A stretch of 14,345 nt of DNA from Chitinophagaceae bacterium UBA4407. GTDB taxonomy: Bacteria; Bacteroidota; Bacteroidia; Chitinophagales; Chitinophagaceae. Shown piece by piece: positions 1 to 7,921 of this stretch; position 1 is the stretch's first letter, and every line of letters begins with the position of its first letter. The notes beneath the pieces were generated by a model. It ran no database searches, was not told where the DNA came from, and saw only the letters and a list, made by a program, of their open reading frames with translations. The position numbers and the translations under genes were made by a program. Where the stretch lies: the NCBI GenBank assembly GCA_002390845.1, contig DGQT01000095.1, positions 1 to 14,345 of the forward strand. The letters are read 5' to 3'.

Positions 1-176
1 CCTTGCGTCGCAATCACTTTATCGTTCGGAACAATAATGAGCAAAAGCACAACCAAAGTGTAAATGCACATGAACAATTACAGTAAGTTTTTTCGCTTTG
101 CTGATAAAAGATACGAACGCCTAAGTGTGCGACGCAACGATGCTTGGCAGTGAGCAGAAAGCTGGTAACAAAAATT
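1..176. repeat. Dispersed inverted-repeat element, copy A (left edge cut by the window)
   Basis: The core TTGCGTCGCA stands at 3-12 and its inverted partner GTGCGACGCAA at 127-137. The right arm continues to about 176 (CGATGC, then AGAAAGCTGG, then an A-run), matching the right arms of copies D-F with divergence. The left outer part lies outside the window or is degraded. The roughly 114 bases between the cores show no gene; they contain a weak CACTTT (15-20) / AAAGTG (55-60) inverted pair. Nothing else is seen in 1-226, which forms the upstream region of the DUF1254 gene. Confidence 0.75.
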
Positions 177-226
177 ACTTTATTACTTATAAGGACGCAT
201 ATTATGTTATAAAAAGCGAGGCTATA

Positions 227-1660
227 ATGAGTAAAATGAAATTATATTTTGTAATTGCTGTAACTGTTTTTGAGTTGATGCAATCAACTGCAAAAGCGCA
301 GACGAAGATGAGCACAGATTCACTTTTGCATGTGGTGAAAGAAGCGTACATATATGGTTATCCTGTGGAGCAATCTTACCGCATGTATGTTACCATACCC
401 GATAATACAGGTCAAACACACCGGCTTTATAATCATTTTTCTTATGCTGATAAATTAGCTGTTGCAGCAAATAATAACAGCGCAAAAGTTTCAGCGTATA
501 AAAAAACAAGAAACCGCGGCGGCGCGGGGCCTAATAATGACACGCCATATTTTGGAAGCCTTTTAGATTTAAGTGAAGAACCGCTCGTTTTATCTATTCC
601 TGATTTTGGCAGCCGGTATTTTAGTTTTCAGTTTATTGATTTTTATAACCGGAATCTGTATTATATCGGATCAAGTTTTGGAGATACAACTGCTGCAAAA
701 TATTTGTTGATTGGACCCAATTGGAAAGGAAAAATACCCGATGGTTTAAGGCCCGTTCATTTTAAAGATAATCACCTGAATCTATTCGGTCGTGTATTGG
801 TTGAAGATGATTCTGTTGATATAAAAAATATTGTTGCATTGCAGCACCAGGCTTCGTTAACAGCATTAAGTAAATATCCTGCGGAAGAAAATAAATATGC
901 AGGAATTGACAACCCCGATTTGCCATCTTATTATGAAAACATTGATAGCTTTTTTACCAACTTAACTCATGCGCTGCAGTTGAGCCCTGCGCCATCACAG
1001 GATAAATCTGTTTTAAAAAAGTTATCCTTTTTAGGTATTGGTACAGCAAGAGGTTTTAGCTGGAACAATTATGATGCAGCCACACGGCAACGCATACATC
1101 AAACATTACTACAAACAGATTCTTTGTTAGATGCGGAAGGTGCAAGTGGCGATGTTGATTTTGGTAACGGCTGGCAAAGAACAAATCCAAAAGTGGGTAA
1201 CTGGGGAACAGATTATTGGGATGAAGCCTTATACATAAAGCATGGTTTTTACGCAGGTCATACACAAACAGAAGCGTTTTATATTATACCAAAATCAAGA
1301 GAAGGGTATGGTTTTTTTAAAGGTGACCATAAATACAAAGTTCATTTTGCAAAAGATTCATTTCCTCCTTTAAAAGAAAAAGGGTTCTGGTCAATGACGG
1401 CTTATGAAATTCCCGGATATTTTTTACTGCCGAATCCAAGTCATCGTGCAGCTATAAGAGATCGTACAAAGAATTTAAAATACAATGCTGATGGTTCGCT
1501 TGATATTTATTTACAGGCAGATTCACCCGGCAAAGACAAAGAGTCGAACTGGCTGCCGATAACAAAAGGTGAATCAACTGTTACATTTCGTGTGTATTTA
1601 CCTAAACAGGAATTATTAAATGGAACATACAGGTTACCTCCAATTCAAACAATTGAGTAA
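227..1660 (+). CDS. Secreted DUF1254/DUF1214 domain protein
   Basis: A 477-residue protein. Residues 1-25 form a signal peptide (MSKMKLYFVIAVTV, ending in AKAQ), so it should be periplasmic or surface-exposed. The N-terminal half has the DUF1254 pattern: the EAYIYGYP segment, NNDTPY at 103-108, SLLDLSEEP, IPDFGSRYFSFQFIDFY and a YYIGSSFGD stretch. The C-terminal part (about 385-470) has the DUF1214 pattern: FWSMTAYE, YFLLPNPSHRAAIRDRT, DGSLDIYLQ and the RVYLP segment close to the end. The family is widespread, but its biochemical role is not firmly established. The open frame reaches back to a GTG at 125, but that codon lies inside repeat copy A, and the added 34 residues precede a normal signal peptide, so ATG 227 is preferred (ATG 236 is also possible). 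It is probably transcribed alone, since copy B separates it from the next gene. Confidence 0.88.
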   Translation: MSKMKLYFVIAVTVFELMQSTAKAQTKMSTDSLLHVVKEAYIYGYPVEQSYRMYVTIPDNTGQTHRLYNHFSYADKLAVAANNNSAKVSAYKKTRNRGGAGPNNDTPYFGSLLDLSEEPLVLSIPDFGSRYFSFQFIDFYNRNLYYIGSSFGDTTAAKYLLIGPNWKGKIPDGLRPVHFKDNHLNLFGRVLVEDDSVDIKNIVALQHQASLTALSKYPAEENKYAGIDNPDLPSYYENIDSFFTNLTHALQLSPAPSQDKSVLKKLSFLGIGTARGFSWNNYDAATRQRIHQTLLQTDSLLDAEGASGDVDFGNGWQRTNPKVGNWGTDYWDEALYIKHGFYAGHTQTEAFYIIPKSREGYGFFKGDHKYKVHFAKDSFPPLKEKGFWSMTAYEIPGYFLLPNPSHRAAIRDRTKNLKYNADGSLDIYLQADSPGKDKESNWLPITKGESTVTFRVYLPKQELLNGTYRLPPIQTIE

Positions 1661-1731
1661 ATCTATTTCAGGACATGAAAATGTGAGATACATATAAGGC
1701 TGACTGCACAATGCAGAAGGATGATATGAAC

Positions 1732-1792
1732 GTACAAGAGTGCGACGCAAGGAACGTTCGGTAATGAACTTCAGCACGGCTCAAAAAAAAAA
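1732..1792 (-). repeat. Dispersed repeat, copy B (single right arm)
   Basis: The sequence runs GTACAAG, the core GTGCGACGCAA (1740-1750), then GCACGGCTC followed by a ten-base A-run. This is the right-arm form of the element seen complete at 6688-6859 and 9482-9681. No convincing left arm is found in 1661-1731, which holds only a small CTGCA-CAA-TGCAG hairpin (about 1705-1717). It separates two same-strand genes that would otherwise be about 150 bases apart. Confidence 0.75.
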
Positions 1793-1809
1793 CTTCAGCT
1801 AAAACAGAA

Positions 1810-4302
1810 ATGAAAATAAGCGTGAACCATATTTTGTTTATGAGTGTAAAAAGCAGAAATGTTTTGCTCTTGTTATTATTTTTTATAACTACAGTCCGTG
1901 CACAAAATAACACAGTGCAGGGTAATATTAAAGATGAAAATACTACACAATCTTTAGAAGATGCAAGTATTGCATTATACAAAGTTGCAGATTCTGTTTT
2001 AGCTGCGGGTACTGTTACAAAATCGGGCGGCATTTTTGAAATAAGAAAAGTAAAACCTGGTAGTTATTATTTAGTTGTAAGATTTGTGGGCTATAAAAAT
2101 AAAATCATTTCCAACATTGATTTAAGCAACGAACAGAAAAAAGATCTTGGTACAATCCTGTTGTATCCGTTTAGAGATTTTATTAATTCAGTTACTGTTT
2201 CTGCGCAGTCAGCGAATGCGCTTAATAAAATTGATAAGCAGGTTTATAAAGCCAATCAGTTTCAATCTGCCAAAGGCGGCACAGCGATTGATGTTTTAAA
2301 AAATATGCCTTCCATTGCGGTGAATGGCGAAGGTAATATTACTTTAAGAGGTTCATCAGGTTTTCTTGTATTGCTTAATGGCAAGCCAGTGCAGGCCGAT
2401 ATAGAAATTGTACTAAACCAACTGCCAGCAAATGCAATTGAAAAGATTGAACTGATCACTACGCCTTCTGCAAAATATGATCCCGATGGTAAAGCAGGAA
2501 TCATCAATATCACTACAAAAAAAGGAATGGGTGATGGGCTCTCCCTGATCGTAAATACACAGGGAGGTTTGCCAGCCATTCATACTTATGGTAATAAAAA
2601 TAAACCTGTACGTTTTGGTGGTGACGCTACAATGAATTATAAAAAAAATAAGTGGGAAATATCGGCAGGTATTAATTATTTACGCAACGACGTCGCGGGT
2701 TACAGGGAAGGCGATGTGAATACAACAATCAATAATATACGTACTTCATTTCCATCTAATGGCGAAAGAAGTTTTAAAAGATATAATTATTCATTAAGGT
2801 CATCGGTTACTTATACTGCAAACAATCAAAATATATTTTCTGCGGGTGTTTATTATGGAAGGCGCTTCCAGGAGCGCACTGCAGATATTTTATACAACAA
2901 CAGCAAGACAGATTTAACTACCAGTGAAGTGTTTGACCAGTCAGCTTATTTTAACGCCAACCTGCAAACCAAAGAGGGAAATTTTTCGCTTGGCAATTTT
3001 GATTACACACATAATTTTAAAAACAAATCATCCTTAAATGTTTCCCTTTTATACGAATATGCCGATCTCTATGGCAATGTAAAAAACGTGAACTTCAACG
3101 ATGCCAAAACAACCGATACTTTACAATATACTTACAACACCAGCACCAATCCATTACATGGTTACAGGGCTTCCTTGAATTATATAATTAAAACAAAAAC
3201 GGGCCAGCTTGAAAGCGGTTACCAGTGCAGGTACGATAAGCAGGATGGTGATTTTATTTACAACACACAAATACCAGGCACGGATGAATTTGTAATTGAT
3301 CCTGCTTTTACAAGCGGCGTATATACAAGAAATCATATTCATGCCGTTTACAGTCAGTACAGTGGCAAACAAAATAAAATTGAATACAATGCAGGTCTTC
3401 GATATGAATATGCAACGCGTAATTTATCTTTTTCAAAAGACCCGGAAGTAAAAAAACTGAACTTATCAAACCTTTTTCCTTCGGCAAGTTTGCTCTACAA
3501 TTTTGCAGATAAATGGAAACTTAAAACAGCGTATAGCCGCCGTGTTCAACGCAGCAGGAACAATGAATTAAATCCCTATCCTGAGCGTGAACATTCTGAA
3601 ACATTAGAACAGGGAGATCCGAATCTCCTGCCCGAATTTGTTCATCTTGCAGAGCTCGGTATTATTAAAGAATATAAAACAGGTTCATTGTTTGTAACAG
3701 CGTACTACCAGCAAATAAAAAACCCTGTAAACCGCGTAAACAGTGTGTTTAACGATACGATTCTTAACAGGCTTTACACCAATGCAGGCAAGGCAAGGTT
3801 ATGGGGAATGGAAACCGGCATCACCATTAAGCCTTCAAAAAAACTGCAGTTATATGTGGGTGCCAACCTGTACAATTATAAAATCACCGGTTCCCTTTTT
3901 GGCGGTAGCGTGCCGGTGAATAACAGTAAGTGGACTTACTCCATTAACAGCAATGCAAGCTTGCATGTAACGTCAACAATCACCACGCAATTCAATATTA
4001 ATTATATCTCAGAGAAGGCAACAGCGCAGGGCGAAGACTCCTATTTTATTTCGCCCAATTCATCAGTGAAAAAAACATTTGCCAAAGGTAAATTCTCTGC
4101 GATGCTGCAGTGGCAAAATATGGATCTGGGTTTGCTAAACACAAACAGGCAGCGCATTACAACACATGGCATCAATTTTTACTCAACAACAAATTATATA
4201 CTGGAAACAGATGTACTCATGCTCAACTTAAGTTTTAATCTTAATGCAGTGAACAAAAAAAGCAAGCTTCCTTCCAGTGAATTTGGCGAAAAAGAATTTT
4301 AA
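1810..4302 (+). CDS. Outer-membrane beta-barrel protein, TonB-dependent-receptor-like
   Basis: An 830-residue protein. The N-terminus is a signal peptide (hydrophobic VLLLLLFFITTV, then RAQ). Residues about 34-115 form a carboxypeptidase-regulatory-like beta-sandwich (VQGNIKDENT, DASIALYK, SGGIFEIRKVKPGSYYLVV, FVGYKNK). Residues about 125-235 form a TonB-receptor plug (DVLKNMPSIAVNGEGNITLRG, LLNGKP, LPANAIEKIELITTPSAKYD, AGIINITTKKG). The rest is aromatic-rich alternating beta-barrel sequence of the outer-membrane beta-barrel-3 type, with no signs of truncation. The role would be high-affinity uptake, or another outer-membrane function, energised by TonB; the ligand is unknown. ATG 1810 follows repeat copy B closely; ATG 1840 (residue 11) gives a more usual signal peptide and may be the true start. 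The next genes encode a periplasmic binding protein and membrane proteins, which fits an uptake or envelope role, though copy C lies in between. Confidence 0.9.
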   Translation: MKISVNHILFMSVKSRNVLLLLLFFITTVRAQNNTVQGNIKDENTTQSLEDASIALYKVADSVLAAGTVTKSGGIFEIRKVKPGSYYLVVRFVGYKNKIISNIDLSNEQKKDLGTILLYPFRDFINSVTVSAQSANALNKIDKQVYKANQFQSAKGGTAIDVLKNMPSIAVNGEGNITLRGSSGFLVLLNGKPVQADIEIVLNQLPANAIEKIELITTPSAKYDPDGKAGIINITTKKGMGDGLSLIVNTQGGLPAIHTYGNKNKPVRFGGDATMNYKKNKWEISAGINYLRNDVAGYREGDVNTTINNIRTSFPSNGERSFKRYNYSLRSSVTYTANNQNIFSAGVYYGRRFQERTADILYNNSKTDLTTSEVFDQSAYFNANLQTKEGNFSLGNFDYTHNFKNKSSLNVSLLYEYADLYGNVKNVNFNDAKTTDTLQYTYNTSTNPLHGYRASLNYIIKTKTGQLESGYQCRYDKQDGDFIYNTQIPGTDEFVIDPAFTSGVYTRNHIHAVYSQYSGKQNKIEYNAGLRYEYATRNLSFSKDPEVKKLNLSNLFPSASLLYNFADKWKLKTAYSRRVQRSRNNELNPYPEREHSETLEQGDPNLLPEFVHLAELGIIKEYKTGSLFVTAYYQQIKNPVNRVNSVFNDTILNRLYTNAGKARLWGMETGITIKPSKKLQLYVGANLYNYKITGSLFGGSVPVNNSKWTYSINSNASLHVTSTITTQFNINYISEKATAQGEDSYFISPNSSVKKTFAKGKFSAMLQWQNMDLGLLNTNRQRITTHGINFYSTTNYILETDVLMLNLSFNLNAVNKKSKLPSSEFGEKEF

Positions 4303-4335
4303 AAAATAATCTTAGCAATGTATAACTACAAGAGA

Positions 4336-4395
4336 AATAATTATGAACCGGGCAGATGTAATGCTATGATGCATCGTTGCGTCGCACACTTGTAC
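4336..4395 (+). repeat. Dispersed repeat, copy C (single left arm)
   Basis: Left-arm form: TTATGAACCGGGC, then GCATCG, the core TTGCGTCGCAC at 4377-4387, and the inner end ACTTGTAC at 4388-4395. No right arm follows before the gene at 4446. The remaining intergenic bases (4303-4335 and 4396-4445) show no terminator or recognisable promoter. Its TTG at 4377 is in frame with the downstream gene and creates a false N-terminal extension. Confidence 0.78.
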
Positions 4396-4445
4396 GGTTG
4401 GATATTCTATTCAGCAACCAACAGCCAAACAAAAAATTTTATCGT

Positions 4446-5390
4446 ATGAAAAAGATACTCACCTCTTTTGTAGTATTCCCAGTTGCTCTTATGTTAAGCG
4501 CCCAGGAAAGCAACGTGCCCGTAATAACAATTACGGGCACAAAATTTCCATTCACCATAATGCAGCAATGGATAGACGCTTACAGCAAAATACATCCTGA
4601 AGTAAGGTTCGAACTCAGCAAAGCAATCCCTTTGGACAGCGCTGAATTAATGATCGCTGCGCATGCATTCAATCCCGGCGAATTAAAAAATGATGAAGCC
4701 ATTGTGGCCGTAAACCGCTATGCACAACTACCAATAGTAAACAGTTACAGGCCAGGTTTGAAAGACCTGCAGCAAAAAGGTTTTACACAAACTGATATGG
4801 GCAATATATACTTCAATCCAAATGCAGGCAATACAGCAGGGGATTCTTTTACCGTGTATAAGCGCGACAAAAATGTTTGCGCAACAAGATCGTTTACAGA
4901 AAATGTAACAGGTACACAGGAAGATATGAAAGGAAAGTTTGTAACTGGTGATGACAGGGCTTTATCAGCAGCAGTAAAGAACGATGTTAATGGGATCTCT
5001 TATAACAACCTCGGTCTTGTTTACAATATACAAACACGAAAAATTGCAGACAGTATTTCAATAGTTCCAATTGACCTCAACGGCAATGGTGTAATAGACA
5101 AAGAAGAAAATAATTATGCTACACTTGATGCAGTTCTTGATTTGATCAATGCAACCCATACCAATAAAATTCCACAGGAAAATGTAAACATTGTTTTTAA
5201 AAAGAATAGCATTAGCAAAACCGCATTGAGTTTTTTGCAATGGATCATTACCGAAGGGCAGCAATACAACCGCACGTATGGCTTTATGGACCTTGATAAA
5301 AATATTGCTGCAGATGAACAGGCTTTCCTTGCAACTGTTGCTTTAAATAAAAACAGTGCGGCAGTACCATTAAGTAAACTTCCCAAATAA
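4446..5390 (+). CDS. Periplasmic PstS-like substrate-binding protein with an EF-hand-type loop
   Basis: A 314-residue protein with a signal peptide (MKKILTSFVVFPVALMLSAQ). It resembles the PstS/PBP-like-2 fold: a VPVITITGTKFPFTIMQQW start, an AIVAVNRYAQLPIV segment, and a NGISYNNLGLVYN segment corresponding to the usual IGYASLG-like stretch of phosphate-binding proteins. The canonical phosphate-binding RxxGSGT motif is not seen, so phosphate as ligand is unproven. Residues 210-221 (DLNGNGVIDKEE, bases 5073-5108) are a complete 12-residue EF-hand calcium-loop pattern (D1, N3, N5, D9, E12). The open frame extends upstream to TTG 4377, but that lies in repeat copy C; ATG 4446 directly precedes the signal peptide and is preferred. 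It is followed at 23 bases by a membrane micro-protein, so probably the first gene of an operon running to 6685. No ABC permease or ATPase is nearby, so it may work with the outer-membrane protein instead. Confidence 0.75.
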   Translation: MKKILTSFVVFPVALMLSAQESNVPVITITGTKFPFTIMQQWIDAYSKIHPEVRFELSKAIPLDSAELMIAAHAFNPGELKNDEAIVAVNRYAQLPIVNSYRPGLKDLQQKGFTQTDMGNIYFNPNAGNTAGDSFTVYKRDKNVCATRSFTENVTGTQEDMKGKFVTGDDRALSAAVKNDVNGISYNNLGLVYNIQTRKIADSISIVPIDLNGNGVIDKEENNYATLDAVLDLINATHTNKIPQENVNIVFKKNSISKTALSFLQWIITEGQQYNRTYGFMDLDKNIAADEQAFLATVALNKNSAAVPLSKLPK

Positions 5391-5413
5391 TTAACATAAA
5401 AAAATTGTCAGCC

Positions 5414-5536
5414 ATGTTTATACAAGACACTATCCTTCTTATAAAAAAAATCGCTGTGGGCATTCTTATTTTTCTTGTTCCCCTTCTACTGTTGTCAGGT
5501 GCTTTATGGCTGGTACAGCATTACTTTTTTAAATAG
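5414..5536 (+). CDS. Single-pass membrane micro-protein, 40 aa
   Basis: ATG to TAG encodes 40 residues: a short polar N-terminus (MFIQDTILLIKK), one long hydrophobic helix (about residues 13-36, IAVGILIFLVPLLLLSGALW) and a short tail ending HYFFK. I do not recognise a family. It is supported as real by its position: 23 bases after the binding-protein gene, 32 bases before a second small membrane ORF, same strand, with no competing gene. The KKI and IFL-P-LL-LS pattern is shared with the next micro-protein. Possible roles are a small accessory subunit of a membrane complex; this is inference only. Confidence 0.6.
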   Translation: MFIQDTILLIKKIAVGILIFLVPLLLLSGALWLVQHYFFK

Positions 5537-5568
5537 ACATCATTTTAATTCAATATAAAAGAACCTGT

Positions 5569-5730
5569 ATGCAAATAGAAAAAGAAATCTCAAAAAAAAT
5601 TGTACGGGACATTGCCATAAGCATATTCCTGTATGCATTGCCGGTATTACTCATGTTGCTTTCGTTTTATATCACAGGCGAAAGGCCATGGCAAAATAGC
5701 AAACCAGCACAATTACAATTATCCAAATAA
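5569..5730 (+). CDS. Single-pass membrane micro-protein, 53 aa
   Basis: ATG to TAA encodes 53 residues: a charged cytoplasmic-type N-terminus (MQIEKEISKKIVRD), one hydrophobic helix (about 15-36, with IFLYALPVLLMLLSFYI) and a polar, Gln/Lys-rich tail. I do not recognise a family. It lies 32 bases after the 40-aa ORF and 22 bases before the desaturase ATG, so all four ORFs are evenly and tightly packed, as in an operon. It shares a KKI...IFL..P.LL.LLS arrangement with its neighbour, suggesting either paralogy or similar packing. A small partner of the adjacent membrane hydroxylase is one possibility. Confidence 0.6.
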   Translation: MQIEKEISKKIVRDIAISIFLYALPVLLMLLSFYITGERPWQNSKPAQLQLSK

Positions 5731-5752
5731 TTAACCATTAAAATCTCATCAA

Positions 5753-6685
5753 ATGAAATTCATTGAAGACATTTTTAATCACCTCAACGGATGGGGATTA
5801 ACAGCACTAACATTAATACTCGGTGCCTGCGAATTTGCTTACGGCTTATACGCCAATAAATGGAGCAAGAACGAACGAACACTCGATATCGTTTCATTCA
5901 TTATTCCCAAGTTTATTACACGCCCTTTTATTGCTTATGTTGGGCTGTTGTATTTACCTGTTCTATTTCCCGGAGGTAAGAATATGTTCTCCTGGGTTCC
6001 TTTCTGGTGGGGCTTTTTCATCATTGCTGTGGCAGATGATCTTACACAATACTGGTATCACCGTTTACACCACCAGGTGCCGTGGTTGTGGAGGTTTCAC
6101 CGCACACATCATTCAGCAAATTATATGGGTATGGCCATGGCCAGCAGGCAGAATTTTATATATACCATTTTCTTCTCACAAATATATTTAACCACGGCGT
6201 TGGTGTATCTCGGCCTTGGCTATTCGGCTTTATTTGTAACGGTGACAAAATCACTTATTGTAATGGGCGCACACTCCAGTATTAAGTGGGATAAACCTTT
6301 TTATAAGTATAAAATCTTGCGACCATTTGCATGGGTTTTGGAAAGACTCATTTCTACGCCAGCCACGCATCATGCACATCATGCAGATACACATGGTGAT
6401 GGAGTTGGTTATTACAAAGGCAACTTCGGCAACATGTTTTTCCTGTGGGATATCATTTTTGGCACCGGCATTATCACCCGCCAGTATCCCGAATCATACG
6501 GCATTAAACATTATAAACAGGAAGAGTGGTACGCACAATTTTTATGGCCCATTTTTAAATCTAAAAAGCAGGGAAGCGAACTCGCTGCCAACGGCCCTAT
6601 GGTTGGTGATGCAGAAGAAGTGGTACCTGAAGTCACTGCAAGGGAAAATGAAATATTCGATAATGTGTTTATCATTCCATCATAA
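5753..6685 (+). CDS. Sterol desaturase / fatty acid hydroxylase superfamily membrane enzyme
   Basis: A 310-residue multi-pass membrane protein. It carries the histidine clusters of non-haem di-iron hydroxylases/desaturases: HRLHH at 103-107, HRTHH at 116-120 and HHAHH at 206-210, with H174 and H214 as likely further ligands. Hydrophobic spans lie near residues 12-31, 55-72, 82-96 and 136-170. Family members insert oxygen or double bonds into lipids (fatty acids, sphingoid bases, carotenoids, ether lipids) at the membrane with an electron donor; the bacterial substrate cannot be named from sequence. A polar tail after about residue 265 carries no extra motif. Last gene of the apparent 4446-6685 operon; repeat copy D begins a few bases after its stop. 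ATG 5753 is the first ATG after the previous stop and fits the operon spacing. Confidence 0.9.
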   Translation: MKFIEDIFNHLNGWGLTALTLILGACEFAYGLYANKWSKNERTLDIVSFIIPKFITRPFIAYVGLLYLPVLFPGGKNMFSWVPFWWGFFIIAVADDLTQYWYHRLHHQVPWLWRFHRTHHSANYMGMAMASRQNFIYTIFFSQIYLTTALVYLGLGYSALFVTVTKSLIVMGAHSSIKWDKPFYKYKILRPFAWVLERLISTPATHHAHHADTHGDGVGYYKGNFGNMFFLWDIIFGTGIITRQYPESYGIKHYKQEEWYAQFLWPIFKSKKQGSELAANGPMVGDAEEVVPEVTARENEIFDNVFIIPS

Positions 6686-6687
6686 AT

Positions 6688-6859
6688 AATTTTTATGAAC
6701 CGGGCTTAGGTAATTCTATGGAGCACCGTTTGCGTCCACACTTGTACTTTTGATTCTTCGGCCGACCGTTAATTGTCGACTGTCGACCGCGGATCCGAAC
6801 GTAAAAGTGTGCGACGCAACAAAAGCTAAATTCATATTCTGCAGTCTGGCTCAAAATAA
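6688..6859. repeat. Dispersed inverted-repeat element, copy D (both arms)
   Basis: The left arm starts AATAATTTTTATGAACCGGG (about 6686 on) and passes through a variant core lacking one base (TTGCGTCCACAC, 6730-6741) to CTTGTAC. The right arm runs from GTAAAAGTGTGCGACGCAA (core 6809-6819) to GTCTGGCTCAAAATAATTAT. Read inverted, the outer ends match almost to the last base. The element exactly fills the gap between two convergent genes and abuts the stop codon at 6860. The T-run lies outside the 5' arm and the A-run outside the 3' arm, so it is not a standard intrinsic terminator. Confidence 0.85.
6757..6799. repeat. GTCGAC-rich palindromic centre of copy D
   Basis: Between the arms of copy D lies a G+C-rich insert, bracketed by TTCGG (6757-6761) and CCGAA (6795-6799), that contains GTCGACTGTCGAC (6775-6787) and inverted GGCCGACCG / CGACCGCGG pieces. 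It is unlike the centres of the other copies and unlike the AT-rich surroundings. Confidence 0.55.
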
Positions 6860-7762
6860 TTATTTCTTACTAATCTCTACTGTCCACTCCGGCCCGTTAA
6901 AAACTTTATTGGTTTCAGAAAAATTTTCTTCATTCAGAGCAAATGAAACATTAAGCAAACTGTTTAAATAACACAATGGCTTGCCTTTTTCAACCGCCGA
7001 AAATGTAGTGGCATACGGCATGTCGCCTTCGTAAACTTTTTGGTTATTTTGGTAAATTGATACATGCAGGCTATCGCCGTATTTCAGTTTTAATTTTTTA
7101 AAAAGATCGCCGTCAATATTCGTCCATATATTACCATACTGAATATCAAGAATAGGAATGTTTCCTTTAATAATTCCTTTGTCGAAATTGGCTTTCTGGT
7201 AATCGATACGCACAACTTTTTTTGAAAGCTTGTTACCTATATCTTCAAAACCAATAACGCCTGCAGCCAGCCTTGCTCCTGTATATGCATACACATCCCG
7301 CCCATGAAAAGTGTAAGATTCTGATGAACCTGGCCTGCGGTTTTTCTTTTCATCGATCTCTCTTATTTCATCAATACCCTGGCTTTCTGCAATAAGCGTA
7401 AGTGTACCATTGTCTGGAGTAACAAAGAATTGCCCTTTCTTTGTTTTAAGTACAACAGATTTTCTGGTACTGCCCACACCAGGGTCAACCACCGAAACAA
7501 ACACCGTTCCTGCAGGCCAGTATTGTGCCGTTTGCTGTAAACGGTAAGCGGCTTCCCAAATATTGTAAGCAGGAATTTCGTGTGTAATATCAAAGAGTTT
7601 CAGATCGGTAGAAACGCCCATAGCAACACCTTTCATTGCAGATACGGCGCCATCCTTCAACCCAAAATCGCTTTGAAAAACAAGTATTTTATTTTGTGCA
7701 GCAGATTGCAGCAGTATGATGCAGCATACAAAAGCAGTAGCGATTCGCTTTAACCATTTCAT
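6860..7762 (-). CDS. SAM hydrolase (DUF62, S-adenosyl-L-methionine hydroxide adenosyltransferase) with signal peptide
   Basis: A 300-residue member of the SAM hydroxide adenosyltransferase / chlorinase-fluorinase family, which splits SAM into adenosine and methionine using activated water. The family triad is present: D93 and R100 in VVDPGVGSTR and H153 in TFHGRD, with the same D-to-R spacing of seven as in characterised hydrolases. D32 of QSDFG is the likely ribose contact, and TPDNGTL (115-121) and DIQYGNIWTNI are also conserved. The N-terminus is a clear signal peptide (KWLKR, hydrophobic ATAFVCCIILL, cleavage near QSAAQ); there is no internal Met before D32 that could give a cytosolic form. 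A periplasmic SAM hydrolase is unexpected. The frame extends to 7927 upstream but would overrun the divergent gene and the promoter at 7783-7816, so ATG 7762 is chosen. Monocistronic; repeat copy D touches its stop. Confidence 0.88.
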   Translation of the reverse strand: MKWLKRIATAFVCCIILLQSAAQNKILVFQSDFGLKDGAVSAMKGVAMGVSTDLKLFDITHEIPAYNIWEAAYRLQQTAQYWPAGTVFVSVVDPGVGSTRKSVVLKTKKGQFFVTPDNGTLTLIAESQGIDEIREIDEKKNRRPGSSESYTFHGRDVYAYTGARLAAGVIGFEDIGNKLSKKVVRIDYQKANFDKGIIKGNIPILDIQYGNIWTNIDGDLFKKLKLKYGDSLHVSIYQNNQKVYEGDMPYATTFSAVEKGKPLCYLNSLLNVSFALNEENFSETNKVFNGPEWTVEISKK

Positions 7763-7782
7763 ATTTTTAGAAGAGTTTTGTA

Positions 7783-7816
7783 CAAAATTAATATTCGTAA
7801 ACAGCCTGGTCAAAAA
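7783..7816 (-). promoter_or_regulatory. Bacteroidota-type promoter for the SAM hydrolase gene
   Basis: On the minus strand TTTTTG (7816-7811), a 20-base spacer, and TAATTTTG (7790-7783) match the Bacteroidota housekeeping consensus TTTG...TAnnTTTG. The -7 box ends 20 bases before ATG 7762, giving a short leader. It sits in the 159-base divergent gap (7763-7921); I see no equally good promoter for the plus-strand gene at 7922. Confidence 0.7.
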
Positions 7817-7921
7817 GGATAAAATTTTGCGTAACATAATTGTTGATAAGCTTTTTAAGAATATAGTTTTTTTCATACAACCTAAGCTTGCTATTTTAGC
7901 GGTAATACTTAAAAATAAAAC

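Noticed and set aside
1668..2033. Minus-strand 121-codon open frame over the repeat and the receptor start
   Set aside because: It is antisense to the signal peptide and regulatory domain of the receptor gene and includes repeat copy B; no family features.
5823..6689. Three further plus-strand open frames inside the sterol desaturase gene
   Set aside because: They are +1/+2 shadows of a gene with clear histidine motifs; their translations show no coherent motif, and the His-rich stretches derive from the real frame.
6750..6971. Plus-strand open frame crossing repeat copy D into the SAM hydrolase gene
   Set aside because: Composed of the repeat centre, its right arm and antisense of a confidently assigned gene.
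7841..7921. Promoter for the isoprenyl synthase gene
   Set aside because: Several AT-rich candidates exist, but none has the TTTG/TAnnTTTG pair at proper spacing, so no call is made.
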